Notes: generated by a model not told the origin, from the letters alone. A stretch of 64,000 nt of DNA from Xylocopa sonorina (GCF_050948175.1 NC_135199.1:8684501-8748500); one strand, 5' to 3'. Shown: positions 37,870-50,799, counted from the stretch's first letter. Made by a program: numbers and translations.

Positions 37870-40800
37870 CTACTCGCGCACCCTCGACTCGCGTATATTT
37901 TAATTACATTTCGCGATATTACTTGGAAACACTATATCCGCATACACGTCCGCAGCGTAATAATGCAGATTGGACTAAAGGGACGTATTATACTACCAGT
38001 GGTATCCAACAAACTTTCTCACGCGGCTACAACGCTGGGCACATAATAATTTATCCGGGACGAAGGTAGAAGACGCGGCTGGAGATACTCGAGAAGGGAT
38101 TCGGTGCATTTGGTACTCGCGCTGCGTCTATATTGCACGATTTCCCGTGACATTTCCAGTGGAGTGTCTGTATTGTAGAAAATCGCGAGATCCAACGAAG
38201 AAAAGTAGTTAGAGGAACTAAAAAATCAGAAGAAGCCAAGTGGCTACAGGTGTAGAGTCTTATCTCGCAAATCAGATACGCTCACAGGTCAAGATACTCA
38301 ATTTTTCCTTGCAAATTTATTCTCTATACACAAAAGTACAGGATAACATCCGAAATTTTCCAACCACGCAACACTTTGTCACACAATTCATCCACAACCA
38401 TCAAGACAAAGATGAAAGACTCGACTCAAGGGATGGCTGATCGAATGCACTTTTCCCATAGCACACGCATATACAGTGTTCGAATTCCTCAGGCGAGATC
38501 ACGAAACCAAGTACTTAGTTACGCAGCAGCGTCTGCCGCCATAATACGTCGTTAACTCTCGTCAATGAACTTCCTTATTTAAACGACCCTCGCGCGTGCC
38601 CCACCCGCTGGGTTTCACTCGTTTACGCGTCTCTCGGTGTCGCGTCAGCCTGCTTAACATAAATTGATCATTTGCATTAGGCGTATCTTTGCTTGTTCAG
38701 CGAGCACGCGGCTACGAACGAGCCTCTCGAGACGGATTGCTGCGGGTGGCGGAGGAACCAGGATACACTTGCGGCGTTACGTCTGTATCGAAGGTGGAAA
38801 TCGAGTGGTTGAAACGTTAGAAGGGGGTGGTGTGGGCGAGTGTCGAAACGTTGAAGCGGCTTTCACGTTTTCGACCAGACCCAAACCATGGCTGGATTTG
38901 TTACGCTCGAGCAAATTTGCAGTGCACTTTGTCAGGTTTTCTCCAGCAGAGCTGGCATAATAATAGTAATCGCCACGCGAAACAGAAATGAAAATTGTAT
39001 CTCCCCGACTTTTCATGTTAAATGTCCTCAACGAGAGCGAGATATTGTTGCTGCTATTGTTACAGCTTCAATTTTTTACGTTTCAATTATAGTTACGTCT
39101 GTTAATGTTGAATTAATAACTGTTACCAGCATTGTTGATCCCTCGAGCGTGGTACATCCGCTTGGGCACGGATTTTGGAAAATTGTTCGTTATGCGCTAT
39201 GGAACAATTTACGAGTCCGTTCGAAGCTGTGCACGCTGTATTGTCATTACTCTTGCGTTTAGGAACGGTGATGCACGTTGTATCGAAAATGAAAGATCGC
39301 TAATCCCGGAAGATTGATTATCGTTACTGTTCTCGCGTTAATTCGAGGAAAAATTGGTCGATTTAGATCATAGTAGCGCGGAGAGCATTTGAATGAAGGA
39401 CGTAGAAATTACAATTACAAATGAACATCGAGGATATAAAGTGGAAACTAGGAAAAGTTCAGGATGACAAAGGACACGGCCACGTGTCTGAATAAATTGT
39501 TCGTACGTGTTCAGAAGTCACGTTGCGCAATGTTGCCCTACCTAACTTACAGCGTTACAAACGCACGGCTATTTATCCGTTCCACGATTGTCCAAAGTGT
39601 CAAGGAGATCTTGTTCACGCCTTTGTATCGCTCGTTGCGAGCGTGCCACGAGCGTACACGTGTAGTTGCTTGTTAATCCATTGATCGATCGATCGATATC
39701 GTTTCCGTTTGAAATTTAAAAAATTCGAATTATCCATCCTTTTGAGGAATGAATAAAAAAATAGAGATGACATCTGCGTGGATGAGGAATTAGCTGGATA
39801 GGGCACGCGTGGAACCGGAAGTACGCAAGCGTGTGCAGGCTGTCTGGCTAGGCGCAACGTATGGACGTATCGATTAGTCTGTTCGAACTGGTTCCCCGTT
39901 ACTTTCGTATCACGTCGACCGGCGAGTAATCAGATGGCCAATTAAACGTGCCAATTAAAATAATAAATCAGCCTAATTGCCAGTGGACGCTCGTTTGTAT
40001 TCTGATTTCTTCGTTTCCCTCTGTTCACCCCCGTCCCTTATTTCCGACGCATCGATTCTTTCGCGCGCTCGGTTCCAACCCATTACTGTCTCCCTATCCC
40101 CCCTTTTTTTTACTTGAAATAAATTTGTCGAGTGCACAGTGTTTTTTTCTTTCTTTTTTTTCGTAAAAAGATAGCAAGATCATTTACACGCGGCTGTAAC
40201 GAATCGAACCTGCGAAGGGTCGAACCTGCGAGGATATGAGGAGTAACGGACGCGTGGAATGATAAAAAGGGAAGAGGAATGGTGGAAACATTCCGCTGAC
40301 CAATGCCACCTAATTGCCACTTCATTTTCGCCGCGCCTCGCGCTGCAATTAACGCTTTAATTTCATCGCGCAACGCGGCCCATGAGAAATGGCCGCAGCC
40401 AACCCGGCCGTGAAAACGCGACTGGAACATTTTTCAAAAATGCCTGGGACCAAAGAAATTTCATTCCTCGCCTATGATTCATGCGATTCGTTGAACCGCA
40501 GTTTATTCGACCCTTCCGTATGCGCGCGAAGAGCACTGAGAGATCGAAATTAGTTTTTCTAAAACCAGCACGAAGTTCAAGAAATTCTTCTCGAGCATAT
40601 TTGCTCAAATGTTCCCAGAGAATTTTAGGATTATTCTCAAACCTGCTTAAGCATCGCACCCCTTATCTTTCCACACCTTTCGAATAAGAGTCGCGTAGAA
40701 AGAGGGTAGTAAACTTTTCATTTAGCTCCTCTCGCGTGGCAAGTTTTTCAACCCCCATTTAATCCCAAGGTGGGATTCCTCAATCCTCAAAAGTACCGGA

Positions 40801-41480
40801 AGATCCTCAAAAACCCACTCTAAACCGCTATTCCACCCCCAAGCGTGATACGTCTCAGTGTACCATCCCCTAAACCCCATAAAAAATCAATTATTTGCTA
40901 AAAATAAAAGATGAAACCGTGCTCTAACGGATTCTGAACCATTGTACAACATATTAATCACGTTACATCGAAGTCGATTGTAATCTTGCGTTGGGGGAAC
41001 TCGATGTGGTGCTCGTCGCAGAATTTCGACCCAGTTCCATTTACCCTCGACGTTCTGTGTACTATCTACGATCGCTTCGCGACACTTTTGTCTGGCGCAC
41101 GTGCGTCGATGCAGACGAATTTCCTCGCGCAGGGGATCTGTCGCGCGTAATGGCCAGCAGGGGTTGATATCGATCGTGGCAGAGTGGGGATCGATGATAA
41201 GTGATATTAAAGCGGGCCAGACAGCTGGAAACGCGCGATGGGAGTTCTTCATCGGAGCAATCCCGGGATCAATCGACTGAAAGTTCATTTCGGCCCATCA
41301 GACGCTGGCTGAAATCTGGATTAAACGTCCGGGTTATCGAATTCGGCTGGTGGATGCGTACGGTGTGTCTGGTTGCTCTGCGCCTTGCACACGTGCGTCT
41401 ACGAGGGTCCATATTAATCCTGTAACGCTTTGAACGTGAAACATCAATTGGATCGTGGCGTGAGTTTGCGTTTGATTTTT
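37870..41480. other. Noncoding DNA, no gene recognised
   Basis: I see no gene. A short (GATC)n run lies at about 39682-39698. Tandem B-box-like words (GGTTCGATTC, GGTTCGACCC on the minus strand) occur at about 40200-40232 without any tRNA structure. The homopolymer-rich stretch near 40.1 kb (T tracts) carries no exon. Confidence 0.45.
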
Positions 41481-41499
41481 CGTTTCTTAGATTTGTCGC

Positions 41500-42180
41500 T
41501 CTTGGCATCTCAAGACTTTGATACCTTTACGGTAGCTCGACGCCTTGATACCATTACGTCATGGTGTCTCGACACCTTGCTATCTTTCTATCTTGATATA
41601 TCGATACTGTGGCGTCCTTTGATACCTTGATATTTCTATGCTTGGTACCTGGAAACCTTGCTACCTCATTGTCTTGGTCCCCCAGAATACCTTATCTTAA
41701 AGTACCTTATCGGTCTGACTGCGTGGTATCCTCAGTACTCTATTGTCTTGCTACCTTATTACCTTATTGTCTTATTGTCCTGACCTTGGTTTAATGCCGC
41801 GCTGTCCAAGTACCTTGTTCTCTTGGCTCCACTGCGTGCCTCGCCGTCTCGATCTCGTCCCTTCTCTTGGCTCTCGTCGTGGAAATACCACGGTGTCCTC
41901 TCCTCTTGGCGCCCCAAACTTTTTCTCTCCTTGCATCCGAGCACCCTACTCCCTCAGGACACCTTGTAATCTTAAACCGTATACCTTACCGTCCATCCTC
42001 TTTAATCCTCCGCCGTCCTATTGTCTCGGTTTCTTAGTGCTCTCGTATTGTCTCGCTGTCTTCGCGCCTCCTCGCTCCGATTTCCCGGAATACCTCGCGT
42101 TTCCTTCGTTTCTTGGCATACTTGGTCGCCGCTCTTCGCGTCTCAGCCTTGAACTCGATCTTGGCCCCGATCCTGCTTCG
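41500..42180 (+). repeat. Degenerate pyrimidine-rich minisatellite
   Basis: The plus strand is built of loosely repeated units of about 8-11 bases around CTTGATACC / CCTTGCTACC / CCTTATTGTC. Examples are TTTGATACC, CCTTGATACC, CCTTGCTATC and TACCTTATTACCTTATTGTC. Units are clearest between 41500 and 41800 and decay towards 42180 into a CT-rich sequence. The bias explains the string of open frames here (41743-42204 and others), whose translations are Leu/Pro/Ser-rich and not protein-like. It is an old, drifting tandem repeat. Confidence 0.6.
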
Positions 42181-42199
42181 ACTCTCACTCTCTTCCCTA

Positions 42200-44560
42200 A
42201 CTGATCGTCTCGCCCAAGAATGTCTCGAGGAAAGAACGCTCTGCCTAACGATCCTGCCTCGCGTCGATGGACGCCCAACGCGAATCGACTCCCCGTTACT
42301 CGACAACCTAATTTGTCCGTCGACCACGCGCGCGCACTTCAACCAACATCCTGCGCGTACCATCGCGTGCTCGTAGCTCCGCGAGCGTATAACGTGCCGT
42401 TCGAACAATGCGAGGAACTAGCCGCCTATTATAACCGGAGGCTATTGTACCGGATGTCTCGAGCCGTGCACGATGTCCCCGACGAAAGCGGCTCGCGAGC
42501 ACCGCCGCGTCTCGCACCCACACATTCGACGACCCAACCATCGCTTGGTACACGAGCCTCGTCGTCGTTGCGTGCACGCACACACGCGCGTCATTACGGT
42601 TACCCTCTGTACACAGCCAGCTCGAGGAAGCGCCATGTGCTCGCAACATGCTCCGTCAGCCTGCGATCTCACGTTAACCGGCTTTAGCCTCCCCCTTGGA
42701 TCCGTCCACCAAACGCACCTCGAAACGGCCTCGAACCGTTTCGCATTGTGTACCTGGATTAGCAAGTTTTAACGACGATGCTGCCACCGTCTCTGCGCTC
42801 GGTTTTTCATCCAATTATGCTGTTATCGCTTCGTGAAAATTGTTTGGTCGAGGATCAGTTGCGATTGTTCGCGGTTAAGTTATAGTACAACTTGTGAGTG
42901 TATTATTGTTTCAATTTTGTAGAGATAAGAGTAGATGCTACGATACATTGGCTTTTTTTTTTAAATAAGAGTCAATTTTGAGGATCGTACGTTTCGATCG
43001 TAACCATTGCTCACTCGGAGAAGTTTTACAGAGTTTTAGAGGGTTTATGTGTTAGGGGTTGGGGAGGGTTCGTAGTCTTCCCTTATGAAAAATCGCAATA
43101 CCTTGTTAGAAGGGTATATTATGCAAGGAGAACGCGAAGGTGGTCGAGGAAAATTGTTGGGGGTGAGTAATTTGGGGTGGTCTGTAGAGGGTGGCGAGGG
43201 CCCGTGGAATGGTTTTTTCGGTTGTTTATGGCGGCGTTTTATTAAAAGAGAAGTCGGAGAGCTCAGTGACTCGTACCCGATCGCGTAAGTGGGTAAAATA
43301 ATTTACGATCCTCGCTTTTTATTGAAATTGATGCCAACCCTACTTTGGGTATTGTAATCGAACGGCTCCAACCCGAAAAACCGCTTCCAAACTAATATTC
43401 TCGACGAACCCTCGCTCGAATGTATATCCCTCGCGAAATTTCTGGTTAGAAAATTCTTCGTATAAAACAGTTATTAACCGCGTAACAATTTGAAACGTCC
43501 CGAACGCCGCTGAAACGTCCTCGTCCCAGCCCAAACGCTCATAAATTGTGAAATGAACGCGAGATAAACAAAATCGGCGCGCGGTGCCGCCGGTTGACGG
43601 TGTATTCCGGATAATTCTCGGATTCCATTACACGGTTAACGAGTTTCGAAAATCGGTCGCGACGCGGGGCCCAGGACGGCCGCGGGCAATTGCTTATTCA
43701 ATAGCTGCTCGTCGCGCGGCCATTCAAACCGATCCCCCGAGTAATTCGCGTTCCCGTAATTCACCCGTGTACCACAGAAGAGGAGACTGGAATCGAGATG
43801 GAGGGGCGCGCGAGAAACCTCGTTAAAAAGCCTTGGAAAAATAACAACGACGTCGTTGGTTCGTTTACGAAAAACAGCTAACGAAGGAGGCGATGCCAGA
43901 CAACGAAGAAATCGGTGGTCGTTTGTCGCGCGACTGATACAGATGTTCCTTTCGAGGTTACTTATTGGCGATCGAGAGCGGTTAATTCTGTTCGATGCAC
44001 GTCGAATAACCGTCTGCGGCAGTTCAGAGTAAAAGGATTTTTCAACCGCGAAATTTCGTGGTTGCAATGTGGCAAATGAACACGCATGCACCTCGAGGGA
44101 AAGTAGTACGTTTGTACTGTCTGGAAATAGTATTTAACTGGAGTCTGTTGCGCAGCTCGTTTCTCTGTGGTCCACGTACCGTCTGTATTTATATTCACGG
44201 TCCAATGTAACTTGGATTTTATTTATGGTCGCGTCCTGTCCCGCGCTGGAGTTCATTAAACATCGATACTAATCGAACGTGCCTCTTTTCCGGGCATCTT
44301 CCGCCCGATCGAATCAGCGAATTACCATTTCCGGTTTTTCGACCTCCAGTCTCGGATCGTCCATTTCGGTGCCTTCGAAATAGTCGATGGTTGGCGTCAG
44401 AGGGAATTCGTTTACAGGATTTTCTGTTAGTTAGTAATTTAGAAGAAGCTAGAACTTGTCTCGTGTACAAAAAATTGTTCAAAAGATTAATCATAAAAAT
44501 TACGTGGATGGAATGGATTTTTTAAATGGACTGTGACAATACTTTGAGTTCAGCTTACGC
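42200..44560. other. Noncoding DNA, no gene recognised
   Basis: Overlapping open frames on both strands between 42.2 and 42.8 kb are composition-driven. A G-rich patch near 43060 precedes a 67-codon open frame that I do not consider a gene. A GTAAGT at 43287 has no convincing acceptor upstream. Confidence 0.45.
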
Positions 44561-44569
44561 TTTTTATTA

Positions 44570-44950
44570 TCTAAATGTTCGTTATAGAAATGATGCAATC
44601 TTTTGAGGATAAAATAATGTCTGCAGCCACCCCCTTCGGAACAGCGAAAATGGCAAATATAAAGGTTTCAAGCTAAACAAACTGTGGAGCTTCCTTTGAC
44701 GTCAGCTCGCATGTTCCATCATCCAACCAGCCATTATAAAAATGACACAATCCCTGGGAAGTCGGGAGGCAGCTCTGATAAAATCCACCCCCTTTCAAGC
44801 TTAGCAACTAACGAAAATAAGACTATTTAGCTAAATAAATTGCGAAACATTCTCTCTGACGTCAGCTCGCAGATTCTTCCATTATAAAAATTACATAATC
44901 CCCGTGTAGCCTGGCAACCATCACCCACTCGATCCACCCTCTGGAACCGT
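44570..44950 (+). repeat. Degenerate ~150-bp tandem repeat with CRE octamers
   Basis: Three diverged copies start at about 44580, 44732 and 44880. Each starts with a block like CATTATAAAAATGACACAATCC, and each is preceded by a TCAGCTCGC-like word. Shared interior words include CCACCCCCTT and GCTAAA(C/T)AAA(C/T)TG. Two units carry an exact TGACGTCA (44697-44704 and 44857-44864). Spacing is about 148-152 bp. Divergence is high, so the array is old. Confidence 0.6.
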
Positions 44951-44959
44951 CAAAAACAA

Positions 44960-46890
44960 ACCGTTTCCACTCGAACAAATTAATAGAAGAAAATTTTCTC
45001 CGCGTAACTTGATAAATATCCCACTCGATGGAGTCTCGAATGCAAAGCGCACCCTAAAACTCTGATCGTTAAACCAACATCGTTTCCACGCGGTGGCTTC
45101 GACGTGGAACGTCCCAAAGGCGACATGAGAAGTTTCGCCACGGGTCGAGACAACCCCAAAACCACGCGGCGTTTCCGTAAGCTTTCGAGAACGCTTTTTA
45201 GAGGTCAAGACGGATCCCCCTCGACGGACGCATTACGCGTCCATGTTCCACCGCCCTGTTCACCCTAATTGCGCTGCGTCCATTGCACACCACGGGGATA
45301 TTTCCGTATTAATGGCCAGCTGGTTGGAAGGGCGAGGTTTTACGAGCCGATTTCTCGGAAACGGAGTCGCGAACCAGTGATTTTACCGTGCAACTACGTG
45401 GATTTATGCGAATTTATAGATAGAGGGTGGTGGAGGAAAGGTTTTTGGTTTCGAGGGATGCAGACAAGTCGACTCAATAAATAAAAGACGAAAAGGGAAT
45501 CAAGAAATTAATTATAACACATAAACTTCAATGTATATACGTTATTTAAAAATTTTAAAATTATAAAATTATAAAAGGCTGAAACGGACAAACGCTGTTT
45601 CGTACGGAAACACCGTAACTTTAGAAACGAACGCGCGCGAGAACAACCCTCGAACAGCTCGTGGACGGAAATCTAATCAGGTCCAAAGCGAGAGGCCGGT
45701 ACAATTAGGCAGGTCGGTCGTTGTCAGCTCGAGGGACGACCGCGAACGGTAATATTTTCGACCGCGACCGCAATTGCCGCTAATTTTCATTCACCATTCC
45801 GCGCTCGTATTAATTTACCCCCCCGCGCAAGCGTCCAATTCGTTTCGCGAGCCTCCATCCGAGCTGCTCGACCCGACTGGCCCCGCGTGTCGCTAATTTC
45901 GTATTGCTCACCCTCGAGTTGCAAATATCGCTAATTCTGAACGCAACTCCCTTTAAGATCGCTCGATGCGACAAACGCGCTCGCAGAAACGCTTGGCTCG
46001 CGACGCAGAATGCGCATTAAGGGGAAGAAGCGTCTGCGTCTTCGATGGGGTTGGATCAGTTTGTTACACAAGCTCGCGTGACGGATTTCTGTCTTCGAAA
46101 CAGAATTATTGTAATTTATTTATCCAGAAGAGAAAAAAGTAAATAAATAAACAATTCTGATCGATGATCGTTGGCTTCTTCGCGGTGAAACCGGAAGCAG
46201 TTAGCTGATTACCACGCTACGCTTCGTTCCCGTTTCTCTCTCCTTTATCTCCGCGCAAGTTCACGGTCCGGTGAAAAGATTTGCTCGAACCCCATCGAGT
46301 CGAACTCGTAGCGGCTCCTTTTTGCTCCTCGCGTAACAGAGTTAAGCTAACCGATCGCTGGTAATTGTTTCCAGGCTTCTTTCGGACGCCCCAGGGATTA
46401 GCACGTCGACGGTTGCGTCGGTTCGCGGTTCAAATTAACGAGCGCCGATCTTCTCGGATTTATTTCAGTTTCGCGATTGGTTTACGACAGCCACGACGAG
46501 ACGCTTTATAGTTTTACGAGCGAAGGGACGATGTGGAACGTCGGGATCGGATGACGGAATCATTTTTCGAGCTGCTGCTTCACTTTTTATTTTATTCCAA
46601 TCATTTCGAATACCATGTTATCATTGTCAATAATTAGAATTGCATTTCTATTAAAAGTTACAGTTGCAAGGTTTAATTTTCAATTTGAGAAATTGCATAT
46701 AAAATGCAGTATCAACGCGTCGTTAAATCTGAGTGGGTTAAAGAAAGTTTTAATAGCGAGGGGGGATAACGAACGCATAATTAACCACTGGCTCACGATT
46801 GCCTAACCGTGGGCATTTTCTCAACAATTTTGGCGAGCCTGGAGCTGAACGGCTCGCAGTTGAAAACGCACTAACGCGCTCTCGTTCTTT
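44960..46890. other. Noncoding DNA, no gene recognised
   Basis: An AT-rich patch (AAATTATAAAATTATAAAA, near 45555-45575) sits in CpG-rich DNA. An acceptor-like site ends at 46468 (ATTTATTTCAG) and opens a frame to about 46630, but no acceptable donor follows. This stretch would be intron sequence upstream of the 46900 exon. Confidence 0.4.
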
Positions 46891-46899
46891 TCCCAACAG

Positions 46900-46946
46900 G
46901 TCAGGAAATCCACGGGGAATCGTAGCGCACACCGCGGGACCAGTTG
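46900..46946 (+). CDS. Candidate 47-base internal exon, unknown protein
   Basis: This is the best splice-bounded exon candidate in the interior. Upstream lies a consensus branch site CTAAC (46871-46875), then CGCTCTCGTTCTTTTCCCAACAG ending at 46899. Downstream is a consensus donor TTG/GTAAGTAA. Two frames are open: VRKSTGNRSAHRGTS (leaving two bases) and SGNPRGIVAHTAGPV (leaving one). The third has a stop. In the first frame the leftover bases match the entry phase of the exon candidate at 57442. I recognise neither peptide. A microexon in a long-intron neural-type gene would fit, but that is inference. Confidence 0.4.
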
Positions 46947-49900
46947 GTAAGTAATTTGCTGAATCCTATTAGAGTAACTCACGCGAAACACCGGCCAATG
47001 ACACGCGTCCCGTACGCTTTCTCCTTTTTTTCTTCCTTCCGTTTTTTTCTTTTTTCCCCTACTTCTGTCGCTGGATCGCGTGCCAACTTCGAGGACGCGT
47101 AACTGTGACACGCTGGTGTCTCGCAAAGTAATTAACTTCGCGCACGTGGCGAAATTAACGGTGCATCGCGGTCAATATCTCTCGAGAACCAGAACGATGC
47201 ACTGTGTATCAATTCTCTCTCGATAAGTTAGAAAAGCGAACAAATTCTGCGAATGCAAACGAGAAAAATGTGTAATTTCAAATTTCCTCTCCAACCTCCA
47301 CTCTTTCAATTCTCGAATCACAACACCCACACCCTTCATCTACCCCTAAAAGAATTCCAAACTCAAACGATCTACTCGAATGACCAAACTCTCAGCATCC
47401 ACTCCAATCGTGTATCCTCATCGTTCAACCTCGCAACCTACAAGTCTCGAATTTAGTCAGATATTTTCAATATCCACCCCCCGTGGAATTTATACGATCT
47501 ACCACGTCCCTCTGTATCTCATCGTACAGGCATCGTCTCGCGAAAAGAAAAGAATAATCCACTCACGAGTTTCCTCCTCGCCCTCTCGATTCTTTCTGCG
47601 GAGGAACCAAGGTCGAGGAGGAACCTCTGGCGGCGAACAGCAAACGGAATTGTTCTTTACGCGCGTAGCCTCGCATCGTATCGACGGCAAATATTAGACG
47701 GCTGTTCTGATAGCTTCTTGGAGAGACAGAAGCCTGTGCAGAGGGGGACGGTTGCGTCTCCCTTTTGTCGAGGCTCGAGGCGTGCACGGAATTCGTACCG
47801 CGACCTTTGGGTGCTGCCACTTTGCACTGGGAGAGTTTGGTTTGAGACCGTTCTGGCCAGAGGGAGGGCGGGACTCTGGGCTGTATATTTCTGAGGCAGG
47901 ACGTTGATGTACAGGTAGCGACTCGTATAGCATAGGAATGTGAAACAGGGGGTTAAACAAAGGGTTATCGTATAAAATTTCGTTACGTCCTACGTGGAGT
48001 GAAATGTGACGCGCGTACATGGAGTATCGCGTACAATTATTCATTTCGTTCGTCGAATATATCCGAAAATAATTGTACTGTATTGCATATACCAGAAGGA
48101 GAGGCAAACTCTTGGGACACAGGAGCCGTGGAGATCCTGATGGGTTAGGGGTAAGAATCAGAGGTCTAATCTAGAGTACACGTACTCCGTGCTGAAAGGT
48201 ATCCGCAACCCCTCGAATCCGTAATCTCTCTCGAGCGGCTCGTTCGATACGCTCGAGCGTAGTCCTCGTCGAGAGGGCCTGCTCGCGTTCGCCGCGAGCT
48301 TGGTATTCCTCGAGCGGCGTCACGCGTGAATTCGTCGACGGTGTCAAGTGTGCGTCTTCGGTGTCGTACGTGAACCAACTGCGGGAACAGGTCGCGCGTT
48401 AGGGGTCGTTGTTTCGTCACGTTCGACCTTTACTTGGACAATCGTCGATACGTAGACGCGCGACGATCTTCCACGTCTCTCGCACCGGCTAGACGCAACA
48501 CACTCGAGAGATGCGTTTCTAGTTCTCGATGAGGGTTCGCGTGTAGTCGTCGAGGGTGCAGTTATCGCTAAACATTCTCGCTCGTGGCTTCTGAGATGTT
48601 TTTTACTAATTCAGAGGGAATTAAATTCGTTGCTGTGCAGAATATTGCAGCGAATACGCAAAATATTTTGCGACGCGAGTCTATTCGGGAATATCCTGGA
48701 TAAACGCACGCGAGGGGGTAGCGAGATGTATACTTCTGCGTGAGAATCGAGCAATACCCAGTCAGGACGGGTTCGATCCCGCCCTCTTTTTTTTTTTATC
48801 GTTCACAGAGGGAGAAAAGGACGGCGGGACGGTCGAGAATCGTGGGACAGATTGAATCTATTTGGATTCGTTATTTTCCGAAGGCCGTCGCCGACTCAAT
48901 CGCGACGCGACCCACGCGGGGGTTGCTACGGGCGGAATAAAATAAAATGAAAAGGGGTCTCGCGCGAGAAGTGACGCGAAAAGCGAGGGGGGTTGAAGAG
49001 GATAACGAGCGGACCGTGAACAACGCTGGCGATTTATTTACGAGCCGTTCCACCTTACGTCCGTGCTTTTTTCCATTTGCCGTTTATACGGCCCCCCGCG
49101 TCCCAACGGGTGCGTTCATTCTCGCGAGAATCGATTCGACCTCGAATACGATTCGCATCGACGTTCAGCTTCTGAATGCCTCGGACGTTTCGCACGCGTT
49201 GAAGATGACTAATGTCCACCAGAACGATCGACGCGGTCGTGTTCGGATAGTCCATTTTTACGCGTCTCTCCTCGTTTCGGTTATTTATTGCGATATGAGT
49301 ATCCATTATCTTTTACGTCACAAATGTGAAGGCTACGAATGTATAAAACTTCAAGAGAAGAGTTAACGAAGGATTAAGAAGTAATTGTACAGAAATTATA
49401 AAATTAATTTCAATTAACTGAAACACCAGTGTCACATTTGCGCAACGATCGATCAGCGATCGTTTCGATTAACTCGCGTTATAATATGAAATATTAATCG
49501 TAGATGGAATAATTGGAAATTAGCGATTGGCGTCGTGATTTCTCCAACGAAGCGCTTTCGCCTGATTAACTTGGACAAAGTTGAACAGAGGCATAAAACG
49601 TGTTTACAACTCGACGATCGTGTCGCGAAGCCGTAGACGCACGCCGGAAAAGGGACAGCAGTCCGTTCCAGTGAATTCCCCTTTTGCTACAGGCTCGCTC
49701 AAAAGGCGCGCGTTAAACGTTAAATAGGTGGATTCCGCGACAGAACGACGCAGAAGTGAACAAGAGCGAAGGCGAGCAAATACGGAGGCAATAAAACGTC
49801 GAGTGGTTGATGGTAACAATCGTTGGTCCAGAGTCCCTCAGACGCGACACGGCCTCGTGTTTTCGTCGTTCCTACCATTGGGCGGGAACAATCGCCGGAA

Positions 49901-50030
49901 CTCGTTAAAAGCCCTTGCGTCTGTCAGTCGCCGCGACGTACCTTAATAATGCACACTCTCCTGCATAACGACCGTTGTCCGATCCCTTTCTTGGCTCGTT
50001 CGCCTCTCTACGCTTATTCTACCTCCGATC
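46947..50030. other. Noncoding DNA, probably intronic
   Basis: I see no gene. At 48770-48779 there is a perfect RNA polymerase III B-box (GGTTCGATCC) followed by T11 at 48787-48797, listed separately. Other open frames are short and overlapping. Confidence 0.4.
48760..48797 (+). other. B-box plus T11 run, possible Pol III relic
   Basis: GACGGGTTCGATCCCGCC resembles a tRNA T arm: the CGGG/CCCG stem pairs around TTCGAT. A run of eleven Ts, the Pol III terminator, follows at 48787-48797. Upstream I find only a poor A-box (TAGCGAGATGTA at 48717) at too great a spacing, and no acceptor or anticodon stems. It is not an intact tRNA. It could be a relic of a tRNA or tRNA-derived SINE, or chance. Confidence 0.2.
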
Positions 50031-50790
50031 TCTGATAAAGCCACTTGGAACGTTGTCGAATCGCTTAAACTCTGACTTCTGATTATACTTTTCGTTGATT
50101 ATATTTATCATTTTCCATTTCTCCGTTTGGATATCTACTTTGGGCCAGATCTTTAACAAAAAAAAAAGTTATACTTATTTTAGCTTTGATCTCTAATAAA
50201 GCACTTTGAATGCTGTCGAATCGCTTAAACTCTGACTTCTGATTATACTTTTCGTTTATCATTTTCCATTTCTCCGTTTGGATATCTACTTTGGGCCAGA
50301 TCTTTAACAAAAAAAAAAAGTTATACTTATTTTAGCTTTGATCTCTGATAAAGCACTTTGAATGCTGTCGAACCGCTTAAACTCTGACTTGGGATTATAC
50401 TTTTCATTTATCATTTCCCATTTCTCCGTTTGGATATCTACTTTAGACCAGACCTTTAACAAAAAAAAAAGTTATACTTATTTTAGCTTTAGCCTCTGAT
50501 AAAGCGCTTTGAACGCTGTCGAATCGCTTAAACTGTGATATCTGATTATACTTTTCATTTATCATTCTCCATTGCTTCATTTGTATATCTACTTTAGCCC
50601 AGATCTTTAACCAAAAAAAAAAACATACTTATTTTAGCTTGATCTCTGATAAAGCACTTCGAACGCTATCGAATTGCTTAAATAGTGATCGCTGATTAAT
50701 TCGTAGAAATTTAGAATTTTTCGCTACCCTCTGCGCTTACTTTACTTCAGATCTCCAACAGAACACGTCGAATGCTATCGATTCACTGAA
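50031..50790 (+). repeat. Satellite-like tandem array, ~151-bp unit
   Basis: Unit starts marked by TCTGATAAAG (or TCTAATAAAG) occur at 50031, 50193, 50344, 50495 and 50645. This gives periods of 162, 151, 151 and 150. The first unit is longer because of an insertion near TTGATTATATT. Every unit contains CGCTTAAACT-like, TTTCCATTTC-like and GATATCTACTTT-like words, then an A8-A11 run and GTTATACTTATTTTAGC. A degraded sixth unit begins near 50752. Units 1-4 are close to each other, and units 5-6 have decayed. It has no spacer structure like CRISPR. Confidence 0.9.
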
Positions 50791-50799
50791 CGCGCGATC

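Noticed and set aside
40195..40235. tRNA genes on the minus strand at two B-box-like words
   Set aside because: The words repeat each other within 20 bases and no cloverleaf can be drawn around either.
42034..42687. Several 100-155-codon open frames on both strands
   Set aside because: They derive from the pyrimidine-biased minisatellite and adjoining GC-rich DNA.
50031..50790. CRISPR array
   Set aside because: Units are about 151 bp and repeat throughout their length, with no short repeat plus unique spacer pattern; the DNA is eukaryotic.
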